Part shown: positions 33,270 through 42,229 of the stretch, piece by piece | Position numbering within the stretch: position 1 is the stretch's first letter | Layout of the letters: each line of letters starts with the position of its first letter | Source of the DNA: Sabellastarte sp. h YS-2021 | Lineage: Eukaryota > Annelida > Polychaeta > Sabellida > Sabellidae | Direction: 5' to 3' | Length of the DNA: 64,000 bases | NCBI GenBank assembly: GCA_964017235.1 | Contig: OZ024935.1 | Coordinates: 92,503,207 to 92,567,206 of the forward strand | Translations under genes and position numbers: made by a program | The notes under the pieces: model-generated | Database searches by the model: none | Told to the model about the DNA's origin: nothing | Seen by the model: only the letters and a program-made list of their open reading frames with translations

Positions 33270-33441
33270 CGTGGCCAACGAGAAAGTAGGGCGATTGGTC
33301 AGAAGATATCACGTGACGACAACTACCAGTATATCCGGTGGCTAACAAGAACGATCTTTTTTTCTAAGACGTTGGCCCCGGGTGTGGCAACCCGAGAACA
33401 GCATTAAGTCCCACATGGTAAGCTATTGTAGCGTAATAAAA
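33270..33441. repeat. DIRS-B terminal repeat (5' side of the element)
   Basis: Inverted partner of 27132-27280. It ends AGCTATTGTAGCGTAATAAA A next to MITE-X sequence TGATGTTTTT. The last 45 bp also occur, reverse-complemented, in the internal complementary region at 27405-27448. Confidence 0.9.
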
Positions 33442-33589
33442 TGATGTTTTTGTCCAAAAATTGGTATTTTTTCAGTTCAAAGAGCCTTACTTTACAGTCA
33501 ACAAATCTCACCACAATTCATTTATTTTATTAGTATTTTCACATGTGGCGAATTTCAGATATGTGGCGAATTTTAGATTTCTTACTCTA
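33442..33589. mobile_element. MITE-X copy 2, right part
   Basis: Continues from the DIRS-B edge with TGATGTTTTTGTCCAAAAAT and ends ATTTTAGATTTCTTACTCTA. It aligns with 1164-1340 in reverse orientation, including CATTTATTTTATTAGTATTT and CACATGTGGCGAATTTCAGA. Confidence 0.85.
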
Positions 33590-34049
33590 TTTATATTAGC
33601 TTGTTCTTATTTCTTTATTTCATGGACACATAACTAAACATTTTGGTTCAGAATGTTATCCAATATCTTTGCAAATACCCAAGAGACTTGTTCAATTGTT
33701 AAAGTAAAAAATTTCATAAACTACAATGAAAGTACATAAAATATTAATAACAAATATCACAATTGTAGCATCTGTAACAATATATCATACAATATGACAT
33801 ATACAGTAGCTTTTTCAAAGTTTATAATCCACTTTAGTGATTTATCATATCTTAAAAAATACACCCACTCTTCATGCAGCATGACTTTGAGACCATTGGT
33901 CTATGTTAACTTGTACACATGTAGCTGTTAAATGGGATATAAAACCCCATTTTTAACTTTAACATTTATCTTTGTTGCCAGTACCATATAAAAATATTCC
34001 ATAATGGGATATTCTGTAAACAGTTGGATGCCAGCTTTATAACACAAAG

Positions 34050-34105
34050 GTGGTCCTCACTGGCCTAGTGGTTAGCAAGTTTGACATCTAATCAAAGGCA
34101 GTTAT
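34050..34105 (+). mobile_element. SINE-D head fragment
   Basis: GGTCCTCACTGGCCTAGTGG then TTAGCAAGTTTGACATCTAA has a near-consensus tRNA A box (TGGCCTAGTGG). It matches the minus-strand repeat at 52580-52722. It is cut short at 34105 by SINE-A. Confidence 0.65.
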
Positions 34106-34262
34106 AGGGGGCCATGGTGGTGCTGTGGCAAGACACTCGCCTCCTACCTCTGAGATCACAGTTCAAATCCTAGCCTGACCTAAAGTGGGAAAGCTGGTAG
34201 TTACTTGCTGTTGCTCGGCAGTTACAGGTACAGAACCTTGTCCAACTGTATATACTGGTTTA
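34106..34262 (+). mobile_element. SINE-A copy 2 (3'-truncated)
   Basis: GGGGGCCATGGTGGTGCTGT, CTCGCCTCCTACCTCTGAGA, CCTGACCTAAAGTGGGAAAG and CAGAACCTTGTCCAACTGTA follow the SINE-A order without the SINE-B interruption. It ends near ACTGGTT and lacks the shared tail. Confidence 0.75.
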
Positions 34263-35582
34263 CTGGTTGAGGAATTGTAATTTTAGAAAATAATAAAAAC
34301 ACGAAAACATTCAAATCCTATTTTAATAATTTAGGCAACACTTTTATCTGCAGAGCTCCAAAATATGCAGAAAATAGCATGATTTAATAGCAGAAAATTT
34401 CTGACAGATACTTTAATATAAATATATATACAATATTTCATACTAAAACAAGTTAATATTGTCAGTGATGCCAATTATATATTTTTCTGTGAAATATTTT
34501 AGGGGTCATTAGTATAACAGTGAGACCCCTTTGTCAATCCTAACATGTACGTAGCCACTTGGAGAAAATGGAGAAAAAAAAAATGGTATAGAACAAAGTT
34601 AAAAAGTGACACTATATGACTGGTTATTTCTGTTAGACTGTTTATTTGGTATTTTAGACGCAATATATGGGACTTATACTACATGTTTGTGAACAGAAGT
34701 AAGTGACATAATATTTATAAATATGACTTTTGCTCCAATTAATATGTGCTCACCCTAGAAATATCAAATGCATCGCCAGCCAACTAACACGCACGGAAGT
34801 CGTCGTTAGTTGGTTTCGCCAGCTAACTACCACGGTGCATACCACCTGTAGTCTGACAGGGGTACAACAAAAATTGTGGTGTTTAGTTAATCATTTATAG
34901 GTCTGCCAATTTGTATCAGATCACTTCCAAAAGTTAAGTATTTCCAGACATCTATATATCCAACCTACTTGCCAAATTTCTTATGAATAGGTGAAGTGTT
35001 TTTTAAGTTATCATCAAGAAAATCACACCCTTTTTAAAAACATGCTTTTGGTCTTGTGACATCTATGATTGGTTGAAATATTGTGACAGCATATTCAGTA
35101 AATTTTCCAAGGGCTACTGCACACATGTGCCAAAGTTGAAGAAACTTCACCTACCGGGTTTCTCCATCTTATTGCATTACTCAAGATAATGTTAACATTT
35201 ATATCTAAAAGAACATTAATGCGACATCTCTTACATCTTACAGTTACATTTCAGATTATTTACCCTGTTTGGAGTCAAATTTCAAAATAAATGCAAATTA
35301 ACATCAACTGTATTCATTAAATTGTTTTCTCCACAAACAAATCTTATCGCAATTAAGTCCACATTGAAAATATTCCATAAAATAGGAGACACATTCTATT
35401 CTCAAGTAAAATGTTTTATCTGTAATTTATTTATTTATTTATTTATTCGTATACAATTGCATGTGATTGATACAGTTATTTTTTAATTATTTACACAAAA
35501 TAACATAGGAATGAAAAGACAGAGTCAGAGAAAAAAAAATGTAAACAAAACATTATACACACAGAAGTAAAACACAACCAGG

Positions 35583-38500
35583 CTATATTGTACAGGCAAA
35601 GGACAGTAATTCACGTGTTTGAGTTGGAGTCAAAATGTTAAACTTATTCTGATCTATAAAACTGAGCATATCAATAATCACATCAGCATACACCAAGGTA
35701 TCTACATCTACAATTGTACTGAAAAGGTGTTTCATGACATAAGTTAGCTGACTCAATTGTACATTACTTAAATCATATTTACATATTCCATATTTATAAC
35801 AGATATAATTTAATGAATTAGACATACGAGATTTACTACCCTCGACAATTAACTGCAATGCTAAGTTATTATAAATATTATTTGACTTTGCCAGGCATAT
35901 AAAGAACTTCATAACTCTTTTGTGTAGTTGACATTCTATTGGTAAATCACTGCAAATGATAGGCAACAATATAGAGTGGGTATTGTAAGGGACACTTAAA
36001 AGTCTTCTAATACACTTTCTCCAACATACAAATAACTTTTCGATATACACTGAAGAGTAGTCCCACAGAACACATCCATATAGTGGCATTGCAAATGTTT
36101 TAAATAGTTTGTACTTTATATCATATGATGCATTTCTAAAAGTCAATACTAAATGATTGGTATTTATAACCATTTCATTGATTTTACTTTTGATATCTTG
36201 ATCAACAAGACTAGGACCAATTACATGACCAACATGCTTATCAGTGGGCTGACATGTTAAAAAGTTGTTGTCAATAACAAAACCCTGGATATCACTTCCA
36301 AATATGAGTAACTTGCTTTTTTGAGGATTAAAAACTATGTTATGAGAATGTCCATATTGTTTACATATACTATAGAGTTTGTTTAAAGAGAAAACAGTAG
36401 GTGCCAATAAAACAATATCATCAGCATATCCAAAGGCTCCTGAGAATAAATTCCCTATGTAGCACCCAAAGCCACATTGCTTCAACTCTGTGAATAAATT
36501 ATCAATGTATAGGGTAAATAATAAAGGTGATAAAACACCACCCTGCTTAACTCCATTGGATGGCTTAAATTTTGTACTAATACAATTACCCCATTTAATA
36601 GACAATAACTGATTGTTATATAAATTAAACAATAACCTAGTAGTTAAAAAGCACAAGCCACGATTCAAAAGAGTACAAAAAAGACTTTTATAATTCACCC
36701 TGTCAAAGGCTTGACTTGCATCCAACATTAATACATAAACTGAAGAATTTCTATTTTTATAATAATTTACAACTTCTTCAACAATTGCAGTACACTGAGT
36801 GGTTGAATGTCCTTTTTTAAATCCAAACTGCATATCACATGATTGAAGAACACTTTCATGTAGATGAATAATCACACTATCTAATATCTTGCCTATGACT
36901 GAGCTCACTGCAATGCCTCTGTAATTTGAAATATCATTCAATGATTTTCTTTTATTTTTTGGTATAGGAACGATTTGGGATTCTAAGAATCCAGATGGTA
37001 CAGAACCATGCTTTATCATACAATTGAATAACAATGATAAGTATACAACTAGTTTTCCAGAACCATTTATTAGGTGGTCAGTAGTAATATTACAAGTCCC
37101 ATCACTTTTTCCCTTTTTTAACAATTTGATTGCTGTACTAACACAATTAACATCTACATTATGGTTATGGTAACACTGACCTCTGAGACAAGAATGACTA
37201 ATTCCTTGACTAATTTCCTGCTTTATTGATTGCATCTCCACTGGAGAACATGTAGAACAGTTATAAAGATTATAATATTTTTCCCTAAATAACTCGGCAA
37301 TATTATAATCACCACTAGTATTATTAATAGAATTTGGAAGTTTAGTAACCTTTTTACTGAGTTTTTTAATGTCATTCCAAAAGTTAGTATAGTTGTTATT
37401 TAACAATTCATGTGCCAACTTATCTGCAGCAGTGTTATCCTTCTGTCTTTTTAAGAGTTTCACACTGTAGTGGTATTTTGCACGTGTAGAACGTCTGATA
37501 TTAGCTATGATCCCCACATTAGGAGATCCAGAACTTTTCCAGATTGAATGCCAAAACATGGCTGTATGATGTAGATCACGGACTAGATCATTCCAGCCTG
37601 GGAGTTTGTTGGTGGATTTTTCATCTAGCCTGTTACACACTTTAGGAGTAGCGTCGAGACATGCATTTATAATATTATCATATAGTGACTGGATATCATC
37701 ATGGTGCTCATTACAAAACATATTACCACAATGGACAGCATCCCAAGGAACATTTACATGATCTAGATTAAAGTCAAGTCTTAATTTATAACTGTTTAGA
37801 TCTTTCTGAGATGCCTTATACCACCTGACTTTATGAGTATTTGTCACTGCATTCAATTTTTTAAGTACGATGTTTTCACTCATACGTAGATGCAGAAATA
37901 GTGGCAGGTGATCAGATGGGTTTTCTAGGTCGTTACAAACATAGTATGATTCAACACAGTTTTGTAAATTTTGACTCAAAAAGAAATGATCTATAAAACT
38001 TTGTGACTTATTTGCCTTACTTTCAAAGGTATATTTTATATTATGAGAATGATTTAAATCAGAAACACAGAAAAGGTTTTCATTTTCTGTCATTTGAAAA
38101 ATCTCTTTTACAGAGTTTTTAGTTCTGTCTGTTAAACAACAATTAAAATCTCCTCCGATTATTATGAAATCATATGTAGAACTGTCAGTCAAATGTGCAA
38201 GAGTTTGGATCACATCACTCCTTGTATCAACTGAACATAGTTTGGCACATCCAGGCATGTACACTGAACACAGTAATATAGTACAAGATTCAAGTTTGAT
38301 AGATACTGCACTTATGCGCTTCGATTCAGTCAGAACAGGGGTTATTTCCAAAAGAAGATCATTTCTCCAAAGAATACCACAACCGCCGTAAGGTCTCCCA
38401 TACCTGAGACAGGAATTATCCATACCAGATACACAGTGGGAATTTATATTAGAAATTTCACTTTCAAACATTGAGAGTTGGGTGTCAAATAGCCAATGTT

Positions 38501-38615
38501 CCTGTAATAGAACAAAGTCACAGTTATGGCAAAGTTGTTTTATGTAATCCATCCTTCCAGGGCCATGGCCATGACTATTAAAGGTACAAAATTTAAGAAC
38601 TGTTTGACTGGCCAT
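35583..38615 (-). CDS. LINE ORF2 endonuclease-reverse transcriptase, 1010 aa, intact
   Basis: Residues 1-240 form the apurinic-type endonuclease, with N13 (TFNSHG), E39 (LLQEHW), D156/N158 (IGGDFNCC) and D235/H236 (PSDHLPLF). The RT covers about 540-800: YRGIAVSSVIGKILD, VLMLDASQAFDRVN (D632), NGVKQGGVLSPLLFTLYIDN and YADD at 730-733. The C-terminal part includes KTFAMPLYGCVLWDYSS, seen in many invertebrate LINEs. There is no RNase H or zinc-knuckle tail. The start Met at 38615 lies within the last codons of ORF1, suggesting stop-and-restart translation. Confidence 0.9.
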   Translation of the reverse strand: MASQTVLKFCTFNSHGHGPGRMDYIKQLCHNCDFVLLQEHWLFDTQLSMFESEISNINSHCVSGMDNSCLRYGRPYGGCGILWRNDLLLEITPVLTESKRISAVSIKLESCTILLCSVYMPGCAKLCSVDTRSDVIQTLAHLTDSSTYDFIIIGGDFNCCLTDRTKNSVKEIFQMTENENLFCVSDLNHSHNIKYTFESKANKSQSFIDHFFLSQNLQNCVESYYVCNDLENPSDHLPLFLHLRMSENIVLKKLNAVTNTHKVRWYKASQKDLNSYKLRLDFNLDHVNVPWDAVHCGNMFCNEHHDDIQSLYDNIINACLDATPKVCNRLDEKSTNKLPGWNDLVRDLHHTAMFWHSIWKSSGSPNVGIIANIRRSTRAKYHYSVKLLKRQKDNTAADKLAHELLNNNYTNFWNDIKKLSKKVTKLPNSINNTSGDYNIAELFREKYYNLYNCSTCSPVEMQSIKQEISQGISHSCLRGQCYHNHNVDVNCVSTAIKLLKKGKSDGTCNITTDHLINGSGKLVVYLSLLFNCMIKHGSVPSGFLESQIVPIPKNKRKSLNDISNYRGIAVSSVIGKILDSVIIHLHESVLQSCDMQFGFKKGHSTTQCTAIVEEVVNYYKNRNSSVYVLMLDASQAFDRVNYKSLFCTLLNRGLCFLTTRLLFNLYNNQLLSIKWGNCISTKFKPSNGVKQGGVLSPLLFTLYIDNLFTELKQCGFGCYIGNLFSGAFGYADDIVLLAPTVFSLNKLYSICKQYGHSHNIVFNPQKSKLLIFGSDIQGFVIDNNFLTCQPTDKHVGHVIGPSLVDQDIKSKINEMVINTNHLVLTFRNASYDIKYKLFKTFAMPLYGCVLWDYSSVYIEKLFVCWRKCIRRLLSVPYNTHSILLPIICSDLPIECQLHKRVMKFFICLAKSNNIYNNLALQLIVEGSKSRMSNSLNYICYKYGICKYDLSNVQLSQLTYVMKHLFSTIVDVDTLVYADVIIDMLSFIDQNKFNILTPTQTRELLSFACTI

Positions 38616-39927
38616 TGTTTATGTTCTTGGGATTGTAGAATCTGCGGATCCTTATTCCTTCAGGCCACAAGTCTGGGTCATGCAGAGTGCTATACATTGA
38701 TAAAGGAATTGACAGCTTGTAAGATTTATATCTGGCATCAGGATTTGAGACACAATCAAGAGAATTTGGGGTTATACCTTTGTCGATAAGATAGTCATAT
38801 AGACTGTCATCATTAGTAGATTTATCCACTCTGTAAATAAAGACATCACGGTTTGGTTCTGGGGCACCTTTCACAGCACCTGAACTTCTATCTTTGCCAA
38901 CAACAACATTTCTTCTACGACGTCTTGGGTACAGAAAGCCAGAAGAATCAGCCATACTCACACGATCTATTTCAGGAGTGTCATTCAAGCTTTTACCTGT
39001 AGAGCCTTTTGGAGGTGATTTCACTGGAAGGGGGAGCCGGAATTTGTTATCATTACTTCTACATTGAATGGATGAATTTGGATGCCTTCTGATGGGTGGT
39101 GGATCCAGGGTCTTAACTGTGTAAGTATCCTTGGCTGAAGCAATTAATGGTGCTCTACTCTGGACTGCAGATGCATATGAGAATTGATTAGTAAGTCGTT
39201 CATTTATTGAGATATTTTCAGCTATCACTCTGTCAGTATTAAACTGGAGATCAGCCATCTTTTTCTCAATACGGTTTAATCTGTCCAGAAGTGACATATT
39301 ATTTAATTCCTCTGGATGAGAGCGTGGAATCAAGTGTAGTTGAAATGCAGGAATCACAACAGTGGGCATTTTTTGCAACTTATCTAATTTATCAAGAGCA
39401 AGAAAAATGTCTTGCAAATGGGCCTCATGTTCTGGACGCATGGATGATCCGACACGGCGACACTTTTTACCAATGTGTTGTTCTTCACACTTATCCCAGA
39501 GTAGATCCTTAGCCTCTATTATTTCTGCAGCAGTAAAGTTTCCTAACACAGCCCTCTGCACATTTTCCTCTGTACCACTTTGCAGGGAGAACAACATGTA
39601 AGAGAGCAGTGGGCTCACTATCAAGCTGTTGTCAGTGTTTTGAGACATTAATTTAACACTGTCATCATTGATGGAAGCACTTTTATTCTCCTTTGCTTTC
39701 ACTTGGCTGGCTTTATTTATACTTGATTGGGTTCTATTATTAGAGGTGTTTCTATTCTGAGGCTGATTACCAACAGGACTTTTCCCCCCACTTGCCTTCA
39801 TTGTGGCTTCTCTTTGTACCTTTTCACAAGGAGAACAGAGGTCTAGCTCTGCAAACCTGAAGTGAACACTAGGACCTGAGGCATTATAAGGACAAGGGCC
39901 ATTTGGTGTGCCAACACACTTCATCAT
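38593..39927 (-). CDS. LINE ORF1 protein, 444 aa
   Basis: The N-terminus carries a Cys/His cluster (MMKCVGTPNGPCPYN, then VHFRFAELDLCSPCEK), probably a zinc-binding fold. The middle is Ser/Asn/Gln-rich followed by a helical stretch (LLDRLNRIEKKMADLQFNTD), a likely trimer-forming coiled coil. The C-terminus (DVFIYRVDKSTNDDSLYDYL, ARYKSYKLSIPLSMYSTL, DPDLWPEGIRIRRFYNP) has the RRM-like look of ORF1 proteins in invertebrate CR1/L2-type LINEs. It would bind the LINE RNA. The last 23 bp overlap the ORF2 start in another frame. Confidence 0.8.
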   Translation of the reverse strand: MMKCVGTPNGPCPYNASGPSVHFRFAELDLCSPCEKVQREATMKASGGKSPVGNQPQNRNTSNNRTQSSINKASQVKAKENKSASINDDSVKLMSQNTDNSLIVSPLLSYMLFSLQSGTEENVQRAVLGNFTAAEIIEAKDLLWDKCEEQHIGKKCRRVGSSMRPEHEAHLQDIFLALDKLDKLQKMPTVVIPAFQLHLIPRSHPEELNNMSLLDRLNRIEKKMADLQFNTDRVIAENISINERLTNQFSYASAVQSRAPLIASAKDTYTVKTLDPPPIRRHPNSSIQCRSNDNKFRLPLPVKSPPKGSTGKSLNDTPEIDRVSMADSSGFLYPRRRRRNVVVGKDRSSGAVKGAPEPNRDVFIYRVDKSTNDDSLYDYLIDKGITPNSLDCVSNPDARYKSYKLSIPLSMYSTLHDPDLWPEGIRIRRFYNPKNINNGQSNSS

Positions 39928-41342
39928 TAATTGGTGATTAAGAAATAAATGCAGGAAATTCGCATCAGTTAAGAGTACATGTTTTTTCAGTGTTTAAACA
40001 ATAACTGTGTCCAATTTAGTGTTATAAGTTGACACCAAATACTTTTAATATCACCCAACTTACTGTGAAGAAATTGCTTATAGCCACCTTATGAGTCCAA
40101 AAAATTGATATCCAGTTTGAAGATCTAGTCCAGAAGATATATTCACAAAAGTTCTACATTTTTTCCTGTGTCCTGATCAATCACATAAATGTTTTTAAAA
40201 GGTTTTTTTGAGAGAGTGGGAAAAACACTTCCACACACTTCCACTTCCCAGATTAGAGATGTTTATGTATGATAAAAAAGTAAGACATAGAGAAAGATGT
40301 TTTTTTCTCAAGTTCTGTTTTTAAATTATAACAAGGAAATTTTAGCAAAGAATATATAGATGGACAAAAATAACCACATCCTCATACGTAATCACTAACT
40401 TGACTGCTAAATCACTTTGAACATTTACATTTAATTTGTGTCAGTAAAGATGCTACTTCGTAAATAACACAAATGTATTTCATGATCGAGTGTGAGCTTG
40501 AAACTTATTTATACATTTCAGGAATAGAAAAATATCATCCAACACTGAATGCGACAAAACACAGTTTTTGGTTAAAATATTGGCCTTTTTCCAGTTTTCA
40601 CACTCCATATTAAAAATATTCATACTATAACGCCCATTTTATTAAATACTTAAAAAGCTTTGTGAGTGATTGTCTTTGACCTCAGTACCCAAGACCGATC
40701 TTTTCAGTTTGGAGTCAGTATCTTGTTGGACCCTTGTAAACTTATCTGTTAATCTGGAGCCAACTAACTTACCCCTCAAGCAAATTAGTTTAATAAGTCC
40801 ACTGATTAACCACTTCTGCTTGATAAGAGTGATTGAGAATTGGTGCTATGACTTACCTCAATGAATCCTTGCTGTTTTAAGCAAGTTGTAAGGCCTTTTC
40901 TTAATGGTTGGTGAAAACTTATCTATGTACTTTGATAAATCACAGGTTTTGCCACTTTTCCCTGCCCCCATTTTCTACGGGACCAGTTAATACAGCAAAC
41001 AAAGATGTAACTCAGGGAGGTGTTAAAATAACTCCTGCAAGTGGAAATGGGGAATAAGGTTGATTTTTTTAGTTCATTCAAACATGTCTTAAGTATAACC
41101 AGAAAGCACTCAATACAGTGCATGCCTTCAACAGAGGGGTGGGTTTTTTTATGAAAATTAAGGAACTTGTCTTTCTTGTCTTAAGAATGCAATAAATACC
41201 TACTTCCAAAATGTAATCACCTGTTTCCTCGGTGATCCATTCATTGCTTTCGGAATTATCACAAACACAGACAGATAGACAAATGCAGCCGAAAACATAA
41301 CCTGTTGGGGAGGTAATAAATGAAGTACTTGGTAAAACCAAC

Positions 41343-41486
41343 CTGAAAGGCTTGCCAGCCTAAACCATTGTTTGCAAAATCCACTAGTTTTTGTCCAAGT
41401 AAATCTCCAATTTGTGACGCGTTGTACCCATGTAGAAACATCAGCAATGAGAGAACCACATACAACTGGCATACCCTGGATTTCAT
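41343..41486 (-). CDS. CACHD1-like gene, coding exon 1: signal peptide and N-terminus
   Basis: The exon encodes 48 residues from an ATG at 41486. A basic start (MKSR) is followed by a hydrophobic core (YVVLSLLMFL) and a small-residue cleavage zone (YNA|SQ), which is a convincing signal peptide. It continues IGDLLGQKLVDFANNGLGW and ends in codon CAG followed by donor GTTGGT, phase 0. A polypyrimidine AG (ACTTTCTTTCAG) about 25 nt upstream of the ATG suggests the 5'UTR is itself spliced. The start is chosen because the signal peptide follows it directly. The next exon is over 31 kb away. Confidence 0.75.
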
Positions 41487-41599
41487 TTTCTTCTGTGGCT
41501 TGTTCTCTGTTCTGAAAGAAAGTAAATATGCAAACTAATCATTCTGAATTCCACAGTTTTATTTATATTGAAATAAATCACAACTTTTTACACATGACC

Positions 41600-41840
41600 T
41601 CTAGCAAGGCCTATGGCGGTCTTTTTTTATGTCTCCAGACCTTCTTGAATTGTGGCTTGGCCACAATCACTGTCTTTTTCAGAAGTTGTGACATGGCCTT
41701 AATCACTGTCTGTCTTTTACCGAAGCTAGGTGGCAATGGCCTACGTTAGTACTGGGATAGGTTACCGCTTCGATGCACTACTTGCGTCTCTGATGGCTTT
41801 GCACTCGCTTTAGTAGACCGAAACCCATTTCGGCCTTGTT
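41600..41840 (+). mobile_element. 5S-rRNA-like repeat (SINE3-type), copy 1
   Basis: Positions 41719-41768 read ACCGAAGCTAGGTGGCAATG then GCCTACGTTAGTACTGGGAT and AGGTTACCGC. This follows the 3' half of 5S rRNA, including the RNA polymerase III internal control region: the A-box-like GAAGCTAAG and the C-box-like TTAGTACTTGGATGGG-GACCGC. The following TCTCTGATGGCTTTGCACTC, GACC and GGCCTTGTTC recur at 53225-53430. Similarity to 5S is from my own knowledge of the conserved motif. A covariance-model search would be needed to confirm it. Confidence 0.6.
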
Positions 41841-42229
41841 CAAATAGTGTTTTAATTGGAAACGGTAAACCCAGATATAACAGACTACCGGTGGGTCACA
41901 AATGGGTAAATGATTGACAGGTTGTGAGAAAATCTCAGTACAAGTTTGTGAGTAAAAGTCACAAGAACGAGGATGCAATCAGTCATACTATTTGGTGAGT
42001 GGTTGATGTGATTCTCAACAAGATAATCTACAATCCAGTTATAAATAACTTTTTTACTGTGAAGTAAGTGAAACAAGCATTCTGACGCATGCATTTATCT
42101 CCCGCCATATAAATTAGATGTACTAAAGATAGTGGAATATAAATTTTCTTGTGAGATGGAGGCACATGTAGAAGTGACAACAAGTTTAATGTTTGATTGC
42201 AATACTTTTAAAGACAAAAGGCATTTACT

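Larger units (their letters stand above)
27091..33441 (-). mobile_element. DIRS-B: complete DIRS-type retrotransposon, 6.35 kb
   Basis: On the minus strand the order is terminal repeat, gag, RT/RNase H, tyrosine recombinase, internal complementary region, terminal repeat. Terminal repeats are inverted (about 150 bp: 33282-33430 against 27132-27280). The internal complementary region (27343-27448) is the exact joined complement of the two outer ends, as DIRS rolling-circle replication requires. Boundaries are fixed by comparison with the uninterrupted MITE-X copy at 1164-1371: ATGAAGAAAA|TGA. There is no target duplication, as expected for recombinase-mediated insertion. The polymerase region carries frame breaks, so this copy is probably not autonomous. 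Confidence 0.92.
35426..39927 (-). mobile_element. LINE-2w: two-ORF LINE of the CR1/L2/jockey type
   Basis: Two overlapping ORFs on the minus strand are followed by about 130 bp of 3'UTR and a (AAATA/AAAT)n tail at 35426-35447. The 5' end lies somewhere above 39927 and is not defined. The layout of ORF1 with a Cys-rich start, ORF2 with an apurinic endonuclease and RT, no RNase H, and a simple-repeat tail fits CR1/L2/jockey-group LINEs. Both frames are intact. Confidence 0.85.
9609..41342 (-). other. Intron 1 of the CACHD1-like gene (about 31.7 kb)
   Basis: No host coding exon could be supported inside. It contains SINEs, several small TIR elements, two LINEs and a complete DIRS element, listed separately. 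Stretches with nothing recognisable: about 10646-11684, 12000-12989, 13730-14734, 15240-17160, 21720-22790, 25862-27013 and 39928-41342. These are AT-rich and lack convincing ORFs. Confidence 0.6.
1636..41486 (-). other. CACHD1-like VWA/Cache gene, 5' portion (six coding exons), continues past the left edge
   Basis: Six exons on the minus strand splice in phase into one 973-nt reading frame. The order from the 5' end is 41343-41486, 9543-9608, 8042-8209, 7306-7508, 5278-5437 and 1636-1867. All junctions are GT-AG. The product begins with a signal peptide, then a VWA_N-type region ending in YDPRFRPWYVETSTPEPKDV, then a VWA domain. This order is that of calcium-channel alpha2-delta subunits and of CACHD1. 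The segment FSNTVRT followed by CYRTELAKAS and a Ser-rich helix resembles CACHD1 more than classical alpha2-delta. The Cache domains and C-terminus lie outside the window. The 32-kb first intron is dominated by transposable elements. Confidence 0.8.

Noticed and set aside
1636..41486. Calling the VWA gene a classical CACNA2D subunit
   Set aside because: The VWA_N and VWA layout is shared, but VRT...CYRTEL wording is closer to CACHD1. The C-terminal half needed to decide is outside the window, so only 'CACHD1-like' is claimed.
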